The translations under genes were made by a program, and so were the position numbers. Source: Hyalella azteca (taxonomy: Eukaryota; Arthropoda; Malacostraca; Amphipoda; Hyalellidae). From it: a DNA stretch of 64,000 nucleotides. Shown piece by piece: positions 24,843-36,751 of the stretch (position 1 is its first letter; each line of letters starts with the position of its first letter). The notes under the pieces were generated by a model. That model did not search any database. It was given only the letters and a program-made list of their open reading frames with translations, and was not told the DNA's origin. Location: assembly GCF_000764305.2 (NCBI RefSeq), contig NW_025936220.1:1-64000 (forward strand), written 5' to 3'.

Positions 24843-25736
24843 CTTCCCTTAAGGAATGCATCTAACCTAAAATTTATCTTGGCCATTTACAGGCGTTTCA
24901 CTCTGAAACTTAATACAAATATGTAAAATGGAAAAAACTCGCATTTTGTTCATGTGAATTTTGGGAAAAATGAAAGAACACGTGAAATTCTTAGAAAACG
25001 GCCAAAAAGGGGGTACTTTTGAAATCTATCTCCTCTTAGGATTTTCAAGCTACGACATTGAAGCACATATCATTCGATGCATAAAGTCTTTCCCTATAAA
25101 ATAATGTAGGCGTTTTTTGAAATTCCGATTTTTGTGGAAGTGGCGGCATTTTTTGTAAATTTTTCGATTTTTCTCCCGCCACACCCCCCATTTTTTCAGA
25201 ATAAATCCAAACAATAACGAAATTAGAAAAAACGCCTAAATCACCCTGTATATCTTTTTTTTGCGCATCGAATGGTATATGTCTCATTCTTGTAGCTTGA
25301 AAACTGTAGGAGGAGAAAGATAGATTTACCGTGAGAGAGGTTTTCATATTGTTCAGTAGAGGCGAAAAACCGCGGCGCGCTATGTAAAGGCATGTAACGT
25401 AGCTTAGATACCGAAAGTAAGCGTTATCTCACTTCAAAGTCAGTCAGCGGAGCATAGGGCAACTGCATCACACCTACCCACATGATATCTGTCGGGTAAC
25501 TGAGCTCGAGCTGTAGGTTCAGTGATAGCCCATTTTATAGGGCTTGACCGTAATTATCCCCATAGACTTTTGTGAAGGGACCCCACCACCCTCCCCCCTT
25601 TCGGGATCTACCCTGAACGCATAAATCAACGTACAGAGATGGTTCTAGTACCGTTCGATGCGGCATAAAGTAAGCTTTAAGATGAGCCTAAACAGCGGAA
25701 AAGCTGAAAATTTCTATTTCAAGGGTAGACTCCCGT
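24843..25736. mobile_element. Insertion splitting a SINE (about 890 bp)
   Basis: It is defined by the two flanking SINE halves. It contains the inverted repeat at 25021-25326. The outer edges read CCCTTAAGG on the left and TTTCAAGGGTA on the right, a short possible terminal inverted repeat. No transposase is recognised. Confidence 0.45.
25021..25326. repeat. Inverted repeat with about 105-bp arms
   Basis: AAATCTATCTCCTC...TTTTCAAGCTAC...ATTCGATGC on the left pairs with its inverse on the right. A GGCGTTTTTT segment also pairs across a central spacer of about 90 bp. The open frame on the minus strand here is a by-product of the foldback. Confidence 0.75.
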
Positions 25737-25854
25737 TAACCGCGCGGCCTCCTCGCCGATTCTGACCAGAAACTGGCGCACAGAGCTGGGATCGGACCCG
25801 CGCCTTTCTGCTCTAATCTTGGTACTTTGAACTTTCCACGGGGCCACCCTGCCC
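25737..25854 (-). mobile_element. tRNA-derived SINE, 5' half
   Basis: The inverse reads GGGCAGGGTGGCCCCGTGGA, with box A, and a box-B region (GGGTCCGATCCCAGCTCTG) like the copy at 38131. It ends at GGCCGCGCGGTTAAC, where the other half at 24842 would continue. Confidence 0.8.
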
Positions 25855-25928
25855 ATTTAATATTATTTTTAATAATATCGTCACCTTTTAATTAAGCATA
25901 CCAAATAACGGCGCAGTCATATAACACC

Positions 25929-26904
25929 ATGTCAGACTGGGCATCAGTGCACAGTGGCGTGCCACAAGGAAGCGTTCATGGGCATATTGTGTTCGACGCT
26001 TTCATAAACGATCTGCCAGAAGTAGTGTCGAGCGTGTGCTACGTGTATGCCGACGACACAAAAGTTGATCATACTGTGAAGGATGCGTCAAATAAAGCGC
26101 AATTGCAAGATGATCTTGACAGTTTAGTTAACTGGGCTGATACGTGGCAGCTGCGATTTAATGCTGACATGTGTAAAGTACTTCACATGTACTTCAACAG
26201 CAAGATTACAGTATGAGAAGATATGGTTGCAACGAGAGAGTAATGATTGAAAAGTCTAGTGTGGAAAAAGATCTCAGAGTTAATGTCGACAAGGAGCTGA
26301 AATTTTCTAAGCATGTTGAAACGCAAGCTAACACATCCAACAAACTTCTTGGACTAATCAGACGCTCATACGTGTTCCTAGATGCAGAAGCGATGAAGCA
26401 GTTGTTTGTTGCTGTCGTGCGCCCGAATCTAGAGTTTGGAAACGTTGTGTGGTCACCGAGATTTGAAAAGGACGCAAATTTTATAAAGAGAATGTTCGAA
26501 GACGTGCAACAAGGATAATTCCAGGCATGGAGGGCGAGTCCTATGAAAAATGATTAAAGATTATGAAGCTTCCAAGCCTCAGTTATCGACGTCTGCGTGG
26601 GGACCTCATTGAAGTATACTTGTATACTCATGGTTTATACAAGGTCCCCGAAAGATTACTAAAATTTGAAACAAGAGCCAACACCAGAGGCCACGGCCAT
26701 AAACTAAAAAACTGCGCTGCTACTTCTCCACGCGACAAAATTTCTTCTCGCTTCGAATCACCGACATGTTGAACAGCCTCCCCAATAACATCGTTGGCGC
26801 TCCGAGTATGAACACGTTCAAGAACAGACTAGATAATGCAATGGAAAAATATATGTTCAGACTTGAAATGCCTAGCACCATATCGAACCCGGTGGAAGTC
26901 TAGT
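25929..26904 (+). pseudogene. Degenerate non-LTR retrotransposon reverse transcriptase
   Basis: Three successive frames encode the C-terminal half of a CR1/Jockey-like reverse transcriptase: SGVPQGS, then the catalytic YADDT, then the thumb motif VVRPNLEFGNVVWSP. RRLRGDLIEVYLYTHGLY and LPNNIVGAPSMNTFKNRLD close the protein. Frame breaks occur near 26215, 26515 and 26765. The 5' part, including any endonuclease, is absent, as is typical of a truncated insertion. It is a dead copy. The clade is inferred from motifs only. Confidence 0.9.
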
Positions 26905-27642
26905 AGCTATTTCAAACTATCGTCAGTCCTGAAAAGATCCGGTCAAATGACACGATTTTAGATCTTCTGTGAACAAGTCCGAAAAGTAAAAGAATCGGTG
27001 ACAAGCCACATCAGGCCTACTCTTCAGCGCCGACCTCACGTCACTATGTTATAATTCATCTTTCGTTGGCCTGGCTACTTTCACTGATCATATAAAAAAT
27101 TTGCTCGCAAAATTTATTTTCTAAGGAACGAATGATGATCGTAATACGTGCCAAATAAATTGAAGGATGAAACTCAGGAGCCTATTAAAATTGGTCCTTC
27201 ACAGGATCAATCTTTTCCTTTTATCATGCAGACACCAAAAACATTTCAGTTTATACATATCATAACGGAAAGGCCTGTGATGTGAGTGGCCTTTTTTTAA
27301 GAAGTCCGTTTTCCGAACGAACAATGGGTTATCAGACGCCATAATTTGCATAAAATGCAAAACCACAATCCCCAAAACTGCTTCATTAGATTGATTAAAT
27401 AATGACGAACAAGGCTTTTCTTTATTTTTGTGGTATAAAGTGTCTACATTATCAACAATTCAGAACAAATACATTTTTGAACTAATTGCACAATTTTATA
27501 TGCCAGCATGGCATATACAGTATACATGGAGATTGTTATCTGCAAATAGATGGTTTTGGCATCACTGCCCTGACATAGGCTAGCTTCAACAAAACGATAG
27601 GAAATAAATGACTACAAATATGGGAATTTATAGCCATAATAG
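26905..27642. other. Unassigned 3' flank
   Basis: This lies between the LINE remnant and the 3' end of the kringle gene. No gene is seen. A possible LINE 3' UTR occupies the first part. Confidence 0.4.
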
Positions 27643-27648
27643 TTTATT
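27643..27648 (-). promoter_or_regulatory. Candidate polyadenylation signal of the kringle gene
   Basis: TTTATT on the plus strand reads AATAAA on the minus strand, about 205 bases past the stop codon of the kringle gene. Confidence 0.35.
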
Positions 27649-27852
27649 AAAAAGATTGAAAATGAAAATAAATGGTCAAACAAATGGAGCCGGTTAAAAT
27701 TTCAAATACTTATCTGTTATGTTCATAATTCTCTGCTGTTAAAAGCATTTGAAAGCAGAATTATTTGTATTCAAGAACTTTGACATGATGCATTTTCTTA
27801 CTGCAATTTGACGCTAAAATGAACCTTATAAACGCCGCTCCACATGTCACCA

Positions 27853-30800
27853 TTAGGAGCAAGTCCTCGCAATGACGTCTATGAGATTGTTATTAAGAGA
27901 ACAAGCAATTTCAAAAATGAATCCGTTTTTGTAGAAGCGCATGTACACAGATTCATCTGAGTACTTATCGATCCTGACCAGGAAAGCCTGTTCCTCGATA
28001 GTAATGTCCGTGATCCGAGTAGAAGACACATGAGCCCATTTATCAACTTCCCCCAAGATAGCGTATGTATCACCATTTATTTCAAAAATCGGCGAGGTTG
28101 CCAGTATAACAAAGTTCCGGAATCCTCCGGTTTTGGGCGTTTCGATGTCCGTATTGGAAGGATATATGGTGAGTTGATCAATGTATGGGTAGTTATACCA
28201 AAGAAGGGTAGTACCTGACAAAGATTTCTCGAGATTTAACTCACTTGCGGACAGTGAGTAACGTTGGGAAACTTCTGCAATAAAAATTAGCCCGAAAGTG
28301 TACTTGGAAGAAATGGTTGTCTCCGAGGTCCAGATATTCGGTCTTGAATCAGAAAGGAAGTACATATCGATGGCTGTGAGTGGTTTGCCAGGTTGAAGAA
28401 GCTTCCCATCAGAGCGGCATGATTTGAAAACCAAACTCCGGTTAATGTTTTCCATCTTGTCGCCTATTCCTACAGGTCCAGCGCTCAAGGTAGCAACAGC
28501 GGACTGCAAATCAGGACTATACTCTTCCGCTTCCGGGCACTTGTTGTCACAGAAATCAATGGCGGTATAGTCCTCAGTAATGAAGCACCATGGCCTATCT
28601 TCCGTGCCGTCTGGATTGCGGCATCGAGCACCGGTGAGGCCAAAATATCCGTTCCAGTCGACGCAGTTGTGCCCGTTTTCAGTGACGCTCTGGTTGCCGA
28701 TGTAGTAGCGGCCTTCTCTAACGTAGCAATCCGTCTCGCATGTGGGCACGTCACAATATTCCCATGTCCACAATTCCTCGGGATAGTCTGAATATATAAA
28801 AAATAAATTGTTATACCTACTGATCAATCAATTTCGTTATTATGCACCCTCGATGAAATTAATTTGTGATCATTTTGATATATTTTGATAATTGAATTGA
28901 CCCTCTCACCAAGAGAAGCATTGGTGAAGCAGAAGGCTCGGTCATGCAACATGCCAGGGTTGCGGCAGAAGTTCTCAGGCAACGAGTAGGTAGGATATTG
29001 TGCCCGGAAGTCGATAGAATCCCAGTAAACGCACGGCACTCCCGACTCTGTTAAACATAACTGAAATTTCAGAAATATACTGAATTAAAGAAAGCTTAGG
29101 TGATGATGATGGTTAGAGCACCTTCCGATAGTTGAACACATTTTGACACATTTTTAAATTACGAAGCATTTTTTTTTTTTAATTCTTGTTTCTGATCGAA
29201 GGCTTAATGCACAGGATTTTAACGATGACCAACTGAATAATGTCGAAGTCAGGAATTATTGATTTGAATCAATTACTAAAGTGCCAGCATTAGGCAGATG
29301 CGATTCCGTGAGTAGATTATTACGCATGAACAACGTCAACATAATATTTACCATTAACAACATTAATAATAACATTAATATCAACATTAATCTTTACAAA
29401 ATTAATATTTTTTATTAACATTACTATTTAGGTACCAAGGAACATTAATATCTTGATGTTATACCTACCAGTAACATTAATATGTCCGACGTAGTTCGTA
29501 GTGATTCCCTGGAGCGTGGGCTGGAAGACCTGGCACCAGGTGAAGGGGTTGTTGTTGTTCAGCTCGGTGGTCCAGAAGACGTCCTTATACGGCTTCAGCC
29601 CAAGAGCGTGGGCAAACAGGGATGTGTGGCCGATCCTCCATTGGTTCTTTGGAAGAAATTTGTATTGTACAGTGGAAACATATATAGTATATAGTGAATA
29701 TTTATTTTGCAGTTATTTTTGTCATTGTATTAAGCATATTTTTCATGCGGGGAAGGAAGTTAGGAGTCAAGACTATTCTCATCATGTCTGAGAATCATTG
29801 CCGTCCAAATAACATAGAATGATAGGTATACACCGCTTTCAAAGTGCGAGTTGAATCATTGACGAAAACCGCGGGCTTTGATTGAAAAATTTAGACACAA
29901 AGACTCGAATTTTTCATTTTACCCACCGTTGCCAAATGATAGTCATCGCTGACGCGTATTTGCGTGACAGCTTCCTCAGCAGCGCCGTGCAGAGCTTCTC
30001 GCGGCAAAGACATGCAATATTGCACAGCGATGTTACGCTGCGCTGCAGACGACGCCATGTTGTGAAGCCAGTCGTCACCCAGTGTTATGTTGGTGTGCAG
30101 AGCACTGCTCGGAAGTGATGATTACTCAGAAAATTGCGGATCTTTGTCCATATAGCGCTAAAATTTTCGGTAATTTAATAGAATTTAAGACAATTAACAA
30201 AATTTGCAGGAATACATCATGCAAAAGGCGGAGACTATTCTAAACTGCACACATGTAACTATTTTTATTTTGTATATTTCTAATGAACACCTCTAACAGT
30301 TTGGTTTCGGGTTAATATTTCACGGGATACAGTTCCATATCAAATTGATGAAGTTGTCGTTGATAAAATACTGATCTCTATTAATTTTCAGAGGTACAAA
30401 ATGCGAAAATTTTGTTTGAGGTCGAGATGTGACACCACCCGACCGTTCAACTGGATGACAAGATTTCTCTTCTTCTGCTCATGCTAATGAATTTTTGATC
30501 ATGTTATTGAAAACGCATTTAAATAGCTTATAACTTCAACGCAATAAACAGCAGGAACTATTTTATCCAGTATTGAAATGTTAAATGTAGGACCCGAACC
30601 TGACGCCCTCGTATTCGCGATCCAGCCAATCTTGCTCGTAGACACTTAGTCCCCACTGTCGTGCTTCGTCAAAGAGATCATCCCAAAAGTGCTTGTCCAG
30701 AGGCACAGCCTTTTTGTTTTCTTCGTCTATGAAGAAAGGATAGTTCCCTGTGGGCAACAAAATATACGCAATTAATGCATAACTAAAAAAATTAATTTTA

Positions 30801-33800
30801 TCAGAAGAAGTGTACGTTTTGCTTTTATTTTTACCTCCGTTTTGTGATGCGTAGACATTGTCGCTTGAAAAGTATCTGTTGTGCGCGAGAATGGGCCACC
30901 CAGTAGCATTATGTACCGGCGCGATGCCGTGCGGAAATATATCGGGTCTCGCTGTCCAGTTCTTGACGCCATTATCAACACCTTTGTAATACCACCACGA
31001 ATCCAGTTGGATGTACCTGTTAAATAGAATGACATTCTTTTGACGATTGCAGTCAAGTGCCAAGAGTTGAGGGTTATTTTTGATTAAAAATTAAGAACAT
31101 CCTCAAATAACGAGCGCACAGCGTTGTAGAATTTCACTATGCCTTTCGAAAGGAAAATCACGTTCCACGAAGTTAAGTGTGCAGAAATATTATAGCTTCG
31201 ATATTATACTATATATATTATATATAACTATATTATATACTATATGTATGTATAACTTCATCATTATACTAAATTATATAACAGAAACGAAACAATTTAA
31301 CAGTGAGGCGTATCGTGACCCGTATGTACCTGATGGGTATTTGTTGCGTAATTGTGAAATGGTTAAGGCTTGTTATGAGTTTTTCGTAGTCTTCGAAGTG
31401 GTCGTTGTTATAGTAATAGTAAGCACCATTATCCGTCCAGTAACCGAGATACTCGGTGGTGTAGTCAGGTATCTTGACGACATCGTTCTTCATCTGTACA
31501 CTTTGCCCCCACTCTGTCAGGCGGTGCGGAGGTCGAATGAGGGTTAGGTTAGTTAGGTATGCATGGCTTTCAGTGTCATTGTATCCGAACAAAGTGAATG
31601 GAATGATGGCTCCTTTTATGAAGGTTTTTATAGCCACAGTATCATCTTCCATACGTGAATCACATTACATTAACTATCAATTTCGTTTAAAGCTTATACT
31701 AAACGAAACCTAGATTTACTAACTACTTACTATCACATCATCACATTTACATTAAGAATATCAAATTACCAAAGAATTATTAGTAGCCATACGAGGTGAG
31801 TAAAGTTTCATGCTAAACTGATTAAAAGTAAGTTGTATGTTTTCTACATATTCTTATTATATATTTGACTAAATTAAGCGTACACTACAAATTGATGTTC
31901 GAATGCTAGTTGAAAATCACTATGAAGAAAACTAGTGGCTTGGAAGACTAACATTATGTCAATGGCGGTGTCAACGTTGATTAGGCCTTCAGACCTGTCG
32001 CTTATTCTGAACATCATAGAATTTTCACTGCTTGTCGCTTGTCTGTAAAACTCGATTCAATGCTCCAATTTTGCTGTGCTTAACCGCCCGGCCACCGAGC
32101 CGATTTTAACCTGAATTGTTGCAGATAGCTGGCATCGAACCCACTACAATCCTGGTGCTCTTAAATGTAACCACTGGGTCAGCATGCGTTCTTTATCGTA
32201 TTTTTTGCTGGAAATTTATATGCCCAGTAGAAATCAAAATAAATTTAAGGTAATGAAGGTAAATAAACATAGAAGCGTCTCACTCAGGACGGTAGAGACG
32301 AAGCTGGTGCTACTTTCTCTGCGGCCTGTCACAGCGATGACGCTTATGCTGTAGCCGGCGGGAATCGAGTCGGCAAGGCCTTGCACCTGCGCGATGGTAA
32401 AACTTGGTGTGAAACACGAGTACGGTTGAAGTAAGAGCATGCGCTTCTATTCATTCTCGGAATAATAATAATAACTAGGCAGTGTCTAGGCTATGTGTAA
32501 AGGAAAAGGTTATGATGACCGAATCCCATTATAGGCAATTAAATTAAATTTTAAATACTGTAGTTGTGGCTTCTTGACTAATCAAATATGTAATTCAAGT
32601 AAGATAATGAAATTATAATTAAGAAGAGATACTAAATTACTCTCATTTACAATGCAATGTTTGTAATTATTTCATCGTTTCAATTGAGATGAAATGTCCC
32701 GCTGGTATCTATATATTGTGCTGACCCCGTAGTGGAGAGACGCCGAAGTCCCATTAACATCCAACCAGTTGTTAACGGCCATAGGATGTTGGAGTGCTGA
32801 CATCACAACACTGTACGAGTCCGGGATGATGAAACCTGCGATGCCTCCCATCTCCCCTGACCGAAACTGACGGTATGATGACCAGAAACTGAAATATGAT
32901 GAGCAAAAGACGTAGAGTTAAATTCATAAGACTTGCAAGGCAACGGAAAAATTTTGCGATGTATGTACAGGGTTATTATAAATGATATACCCAATGTGAC
33001 AAATTTGTATTTATTTAAGTACAAATTACAAATGAATAATTTTACAGCGTTGAGCGTTGCCTCCTGTGCGTTAGTTAGGACGCATAGGAAATGAAGATCT
33101 GGCTCTACACTTCTGGGTTCTGGCTACCGAAATCACCTTATCTCACCCCATGTGACTATTTCTTATGGGGCTACGTCAAGGAAGCTGTTTACGTCCCGTC
33201 TTTACCAGCAACTCTGTTCACGTCCCGCCTCTATACCAGAAGCTCTGTTCACGTCCCGCCTCTAACAACAGCTCTGTTCACGCAGAAGTTATGCTTCCTC
33301 GTATGTGAGACGTACGAGTTTGACTACCGTTTAGATGTTTGCCGTGCAGCACGAGGGGGATATATTGAACATTTATAAATTTCTAAAAATAACTTTTAAT
33401 TTATTTCTTTCCATTGGTGTATAAATTATTCATTGTGAATTCATATTTAAAAATAAGAATTTTTAACTTGTGTCTCTTATTTATAATATCCCTGTACTCT
33501 GCAAATCTTTGAACGAAGCAATACAATAGCGTGACTAACTCAGTGTCAAGCAGGCTGAGGTGGCGTGAGTTTAAATACATTGGAGTCATGTTCCAAAGTG
33601 AACTTGGCTGAGAGGGTTACAATTTGCAAATTTGCATTTAGGGATCACATTTTCCAATACCTGCACCTTGTGTTCATAACAAGTATTTTCCGTTCATTTG
33701 CAGGTGAACAGAATATTATGTTTGAGAAAAAGTAATAAATTACGACAGCAATACACGAACAACTTAACCCTCTACCGCTTGACATGAGTAACTGGAGCAA

Positions 33801-35788
33801 TATTGTCACAAGCCTACTTCTCAAAAAGGATACGTTCTAGTGAGCGCAAAATGACTTGCATTGATGGTTGCCGCCACGCACAATAACTTTAAAATGTTCT
33901 ATGTTGCGTACAAACGTCCTCAGGTTGCTACACTCAGTAGTTTACGTATAATTTAAGTTAAAAGTTGTGTTTCCAGAGAGTGACCGAGGGTTAAGTTGGT
34001 ACCGACCTTCCCTGCGAGTAGAGGTTCCAGCCAGTCATGCTATCCCCTGGCGTGACGTAACGGAAGACAGTGTTGGACGCGGCGTTCACGAGGTTGAACA
34101 CCGGGTAGCCCGTGCACACGCCATTTCTGTCACCCATGGAACAACCTGTGCCAAAATTACACGAGTCTATGAAATGCAATATTACATGAGTCCACCATGT
34201 ACACACTTTAAACCATAGTCTACGAATACATTAACCGTCGTCAATGCTATTCGTACATAAAGACCTGAGACCGAGGGGTCTGGTCACTACACAAAGGATT
34301 AATAAATCGTCGGTCGAGTGGAAAGCATCATGAAAATTAAATGTGAGGATTATTGTATCAGGACTATTTAAATACTGTTCTGACAAATGAGTAACCAGAG
34401 AAAGTATTTATATTTCTTGGTCAGAAAACGGTTTTCGCATGCAGAACAGCACCTTCAAGACCGTCCGGGAAGCTGGTCTCATAGACCGTGACGTCCAAAT
34501 CGTCATAGACCTTCGCTAGGGTGGTCATCCTGGTACCCAGTGGAGTACTGTGGGTGTTGAAGATGCCAACGTACTGACCAATGCCATCCGTGCCCGAAAC
34601 GCTTGACGAATTCGTGAGCGTCAGGCAGCTACAAGCGTAAGATAAATCAGCAGGTAAAACGACGTGATGAAATCGTGTACTCCTGTGACAGAGCCCAGCT
34701 TGTGTTAGCCCTAAAACGCGAAGTAATATGAAAATTTTCTTCACTATTAGCGTTCCTTTGCTGGAAGGTAGAAGCAGAGAGTTATGCGTATTGCGTAAAG
34801 AGAAGATTTTCATTCGTATATATGAGAGCTTGAAGTTATATACCCGCCAATCAGCCTACAGAATTTATACTACGACACGCTGGATCGTAGTGAAAATCAT
34901 TCGAGCTACAACATTTCTAGTCTTATTCGGAACGTAAGCCAGTAGGCTATAATGATTATACTTAATCATGTATTTGACAACCTAAGTCCTAAGACTACCA
35001 ACCCTATGTCCACACTGCAACGGGCTCCTCCTTCGTAAAGATAGGGCGGCTGTAAGGTGAACGCATCAGGTTCCTCGGTTGGCGGGATCAGAGCTGCAAA
35101 GAAATTATGACCTCGTTTACTTCGTGGTCATTATTAAAAAACATTTGATATGCATCGAATAACGTTTAATCGTATTTCCTAGCAATGTAATGTTATGTTA
35201 AGTAATGTTATGTAATTATAATTGATTGCAACTTAATGTCAATCATCACTTTCTAATCATGAATGTTAAATCCAATGAAACATTTCACGGCCAAGCGGGC
35301 TGAGAATTCTTCCCCATGGTTGCCGATTTTTTTTATCGAGCTGAAGTGAAGCACTGTGTGTTGTCTTCACAGGCCATCTGCACGACAATATCTCTCATGT
35401 CATCCCTGCTGGCCTTTGTATCGTCAATATGACATATTTGTTCGAATGTTCGCAAGATCCAAATGCATGGCTTATACGTTGGGATGCCGGAGCTTTCCTG
35501 CTATAACTATCTACGTAGTTGATGGTAGAAATCGGTCACAGTGTATGAATATTTCTGGTCACAGGTAGAACTCGGTTTTCTTGATTGAAGCCTACAATAA
35601 TCTTAATTGAAGGTGCTTATTATTGACACATACAAATGTACGTCAAAATTGCATTTTTACGAGGCTTCTCGAGGCTTATACAGCGGCTTGATCCAAATAA
35701 GTGATATCACATCGAGGAAACTAAATCTTATTCACTTACCGTGTGAAAACGCAAGAGTACAGAGGATGACAATTCCTTTGATCCACAT
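27853..35788 (-). CDS. Secreted glycosidase-like protein with two kringles
   Basis: Thirteen exons in transcript order: 35788-35740, 35093-35003, 34628-34453, 34145-34007, 32888-32726, 32386-32284, 31645-31330, 31016-30835, 30747-30600, 30104-29927, 29646-29469, 29047-28910, 28787-27853. Every junction is GT-AG and in phase, giving 931 aa. Residues 1-17 (MWIKGIVILCTLAFSHG) are a signal peptide. Residues 20-240 look like a beta-rich N-terminal region. Residues 300-545 resemble a (beta/alpha)-barrel glycosidase: LGYWTDNGAYYYY, IQLD351SWWYY, YEQD446WLD, VSD509DYH, WRIGHTSLFAHALG. Kringle 1 spans Cys553-637 and kringle 2 Cys641-704. The chain then resumes with LQSAVATLSAGPVGIGD and a beta-rich C-terminus. 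The Asp residues are candidate catalytic groups by analogy with clan GH-D and GH31 barrels. Substrate unknown. The least certain splices are the GTTGGT donor at 35002 and the acceptor before 31645. Confidence 0.85.
28537..29535 (-). other. Tandem kringle module inside the enzyme-like chain
   Basis: Kringle 1 is encoded across three exons. Its cysteines are 553, 580, 602, 614, 632 and 637, with NYVGHINVTESGVPC, ENFCRNPG, RAFCFT and WEYCDVPTC. Kringle 2 lies in the last exon, with cysteines 641, 662, 676, 688, 700 and 704 and the motifs GHNCVDW, CRNPDG and RPWCF. Its gap between the second and third cysteines is short (14 residues against 22 in kringle 1), a compact form. The module separates KDVFWT from SAVATLSAGPVG, which read as parts of one enzyme-like domain. 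The two-domain reading is direct; insertion into a pre-existing fold is inference. Confidence 0.85.
29339..29450. repeat. Degenerate AACATTAAT simple repeat
   Basis: Many irregular AACATTAAT/AACATTAATAT units fill the intron next to the kringle-1 donor. It is a low-complexity run within an intron. Confidence 0.6.
31195..31262. repeat. TA-rich microsatellite-like run
   Basis: An irregular TATATACTATAT sequence lies in the intron between the exons at 31330 and 31016 of the kringle gene. It has no coding value. Confidence 0.6.
31965..32190 (-). mobile_element. tRNA-derived SINE in a kringle-gene intron
   Basis: The inverse shows a diverged box A (GCTGACCCAGTGGTTACAT), a box-B region (GGGTTCGATGCC), the CGGCCGGGCGGTTAAGC body, and the end AGGCCTAATCAACG. 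It is an older copy than that at 38131 and lies in the intron between exons 32284 and 31645. Confidence 0.75.
32966..33496 (+). mobile_element. Mariner/Tc1-like deletion derivative (531 bp)
   Basis: It is bounded by TA and inverted ends TACAGGGTTATTATAAAT and TACAGGGATATTATAAAT. Inside, about 33090-33378 encodes the C-terminal part of a DDD transposase: SPYLTPCDYFLWGYVKEAVY with the third catalytic Asp, and the end DVCRAARGGYIEHL. A 33-bp unit (CTGTTCACGTCCCGCCTCTA) is triplicated within it. The first two catalytic Asp regions are missing, so it cannot encode an active enzyme. It lies in an intron of the kringle gene. Confidence 0.85.
33764..33994. mobile_element. TTAA-flanked MITE, copy 1 (piggyBac-like)
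   Basis: TTAA followed by CCCTCTACCGC at the left, and a diverged CGAGGG then TTAA at the right. The interior matches the copy at 36506-36751 throughout, including GATACGTTCTAGTGAGCGC. TTAA target duplication and CCC ends are hallmarks of piggyBac-family elements. It ends 12 bases from the donor of a kringle-gene exon (34007). Confidence 0.8.
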
Positions 35789-36505
35789 TATTCCAATCGA
35801 CTGGTATTGGCTTACATAGAAAAAATAAAAGTGTGAATTTTATGGTGGATATTATAAAAAACATAAGTCACTCATAGAGCAACCTGTCGCCACGCACAGC
35901 CCTCTGTCTCATGAACATATTCACCCAACCTCCACCATCCATAAACTGACAAGTTTTCCTCCTAATATTAACTCAGGCTTTACGTTTCTCTTAGTTTCCC
36001 TTTGCATGAGTTTTGAAATAAGCAGCCAAACGGAGTTAAATGTAAAAAAATAGTTCCTTCTAGCAATCAAGTCCATTTCACATCCAATTATATAATGACG
36101 TCCTCGCTATATCAATAATAATTTTAATGGCATTGTTTTATAAAGTGGAGTTGGCTTGATGATCAATATTTAACAACAAGCCCTAAATAAATGTTAATGA
36201 TATAACGTTTTATAGGTATTTTCTCATAATAAATGTACACGTTAACTCATTTCGGAGGACCGATTTAATGTTTTTTCAAAATCCTACTATGATTAAAGAA
36301 GTTAGTAATGGTAAGGGATGATGTTCTAGCGGCGAGCAGACACAGAAAATGAAAAGTACTTTCTTTTCGCCTTAACTAATTTGCCCTTTGTATAAAGTTA
36401 GCATTGATGAAATACTAGTTTCGTGTCAGCCACACGGTAAATTCCGATCGTATCCATTTTTCTCGAGTGTTTTAATTGTTAGATCACTCCAAATTGAAAA
36501 TGCTA
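35789..36505. other. Upstream region of the kringle gene
   Basis: This should hold the promoter and 5' UTR of the minus-strand kringle gene. I see no clear TATA box or initiator that would fix the start site. Confidence 0.3.
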
Positions 36506-36751
36506 TCAACCCCTCTACCGCCTGCCATGAGTAACCGGAGCAATATTGTCACAAGCCTACATCCCAAAAAGGATACGTTCTAGTGAGCGCAAAATAACTT
36601 GCACTGATTGTTGCCGCCACGTACGATAACTTTAAAATGTTCTCTGTTGCGTACAATTTAACGTCCTCAGTTTCCCACACTAAATAGTTAGCGTGTAATT
36701 TAAGTTGAAAGTTATGTTCTCGGAGAGTGACATACGGCGGTAGAGGGTTAA
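36506..36751. mobile_element. TTAA-flanked MITE, copy 2 (piggyBac-like)
   Basis: The left end is CCCCTCTACCGCC and the right end GGCGGTAGAGGG then TTAA, so the terminal inverted repeat is intact here. The left target site is mutated to TCAA. The internal sequence matches the copy at 33764-33994. Confidence 0.8.

Noticed and set aside
25045..25347. Minus-strand 100-codon frame
   Set aside because: It lies entirely within a foldback inverted repeat and has no coding signature.
29482..29791. Plus-strand frames in the kringle locus
   Set aside because: They overlap the minus-strand exon at 29469-29646, whose phase and kringle cysteines support the minus strand.
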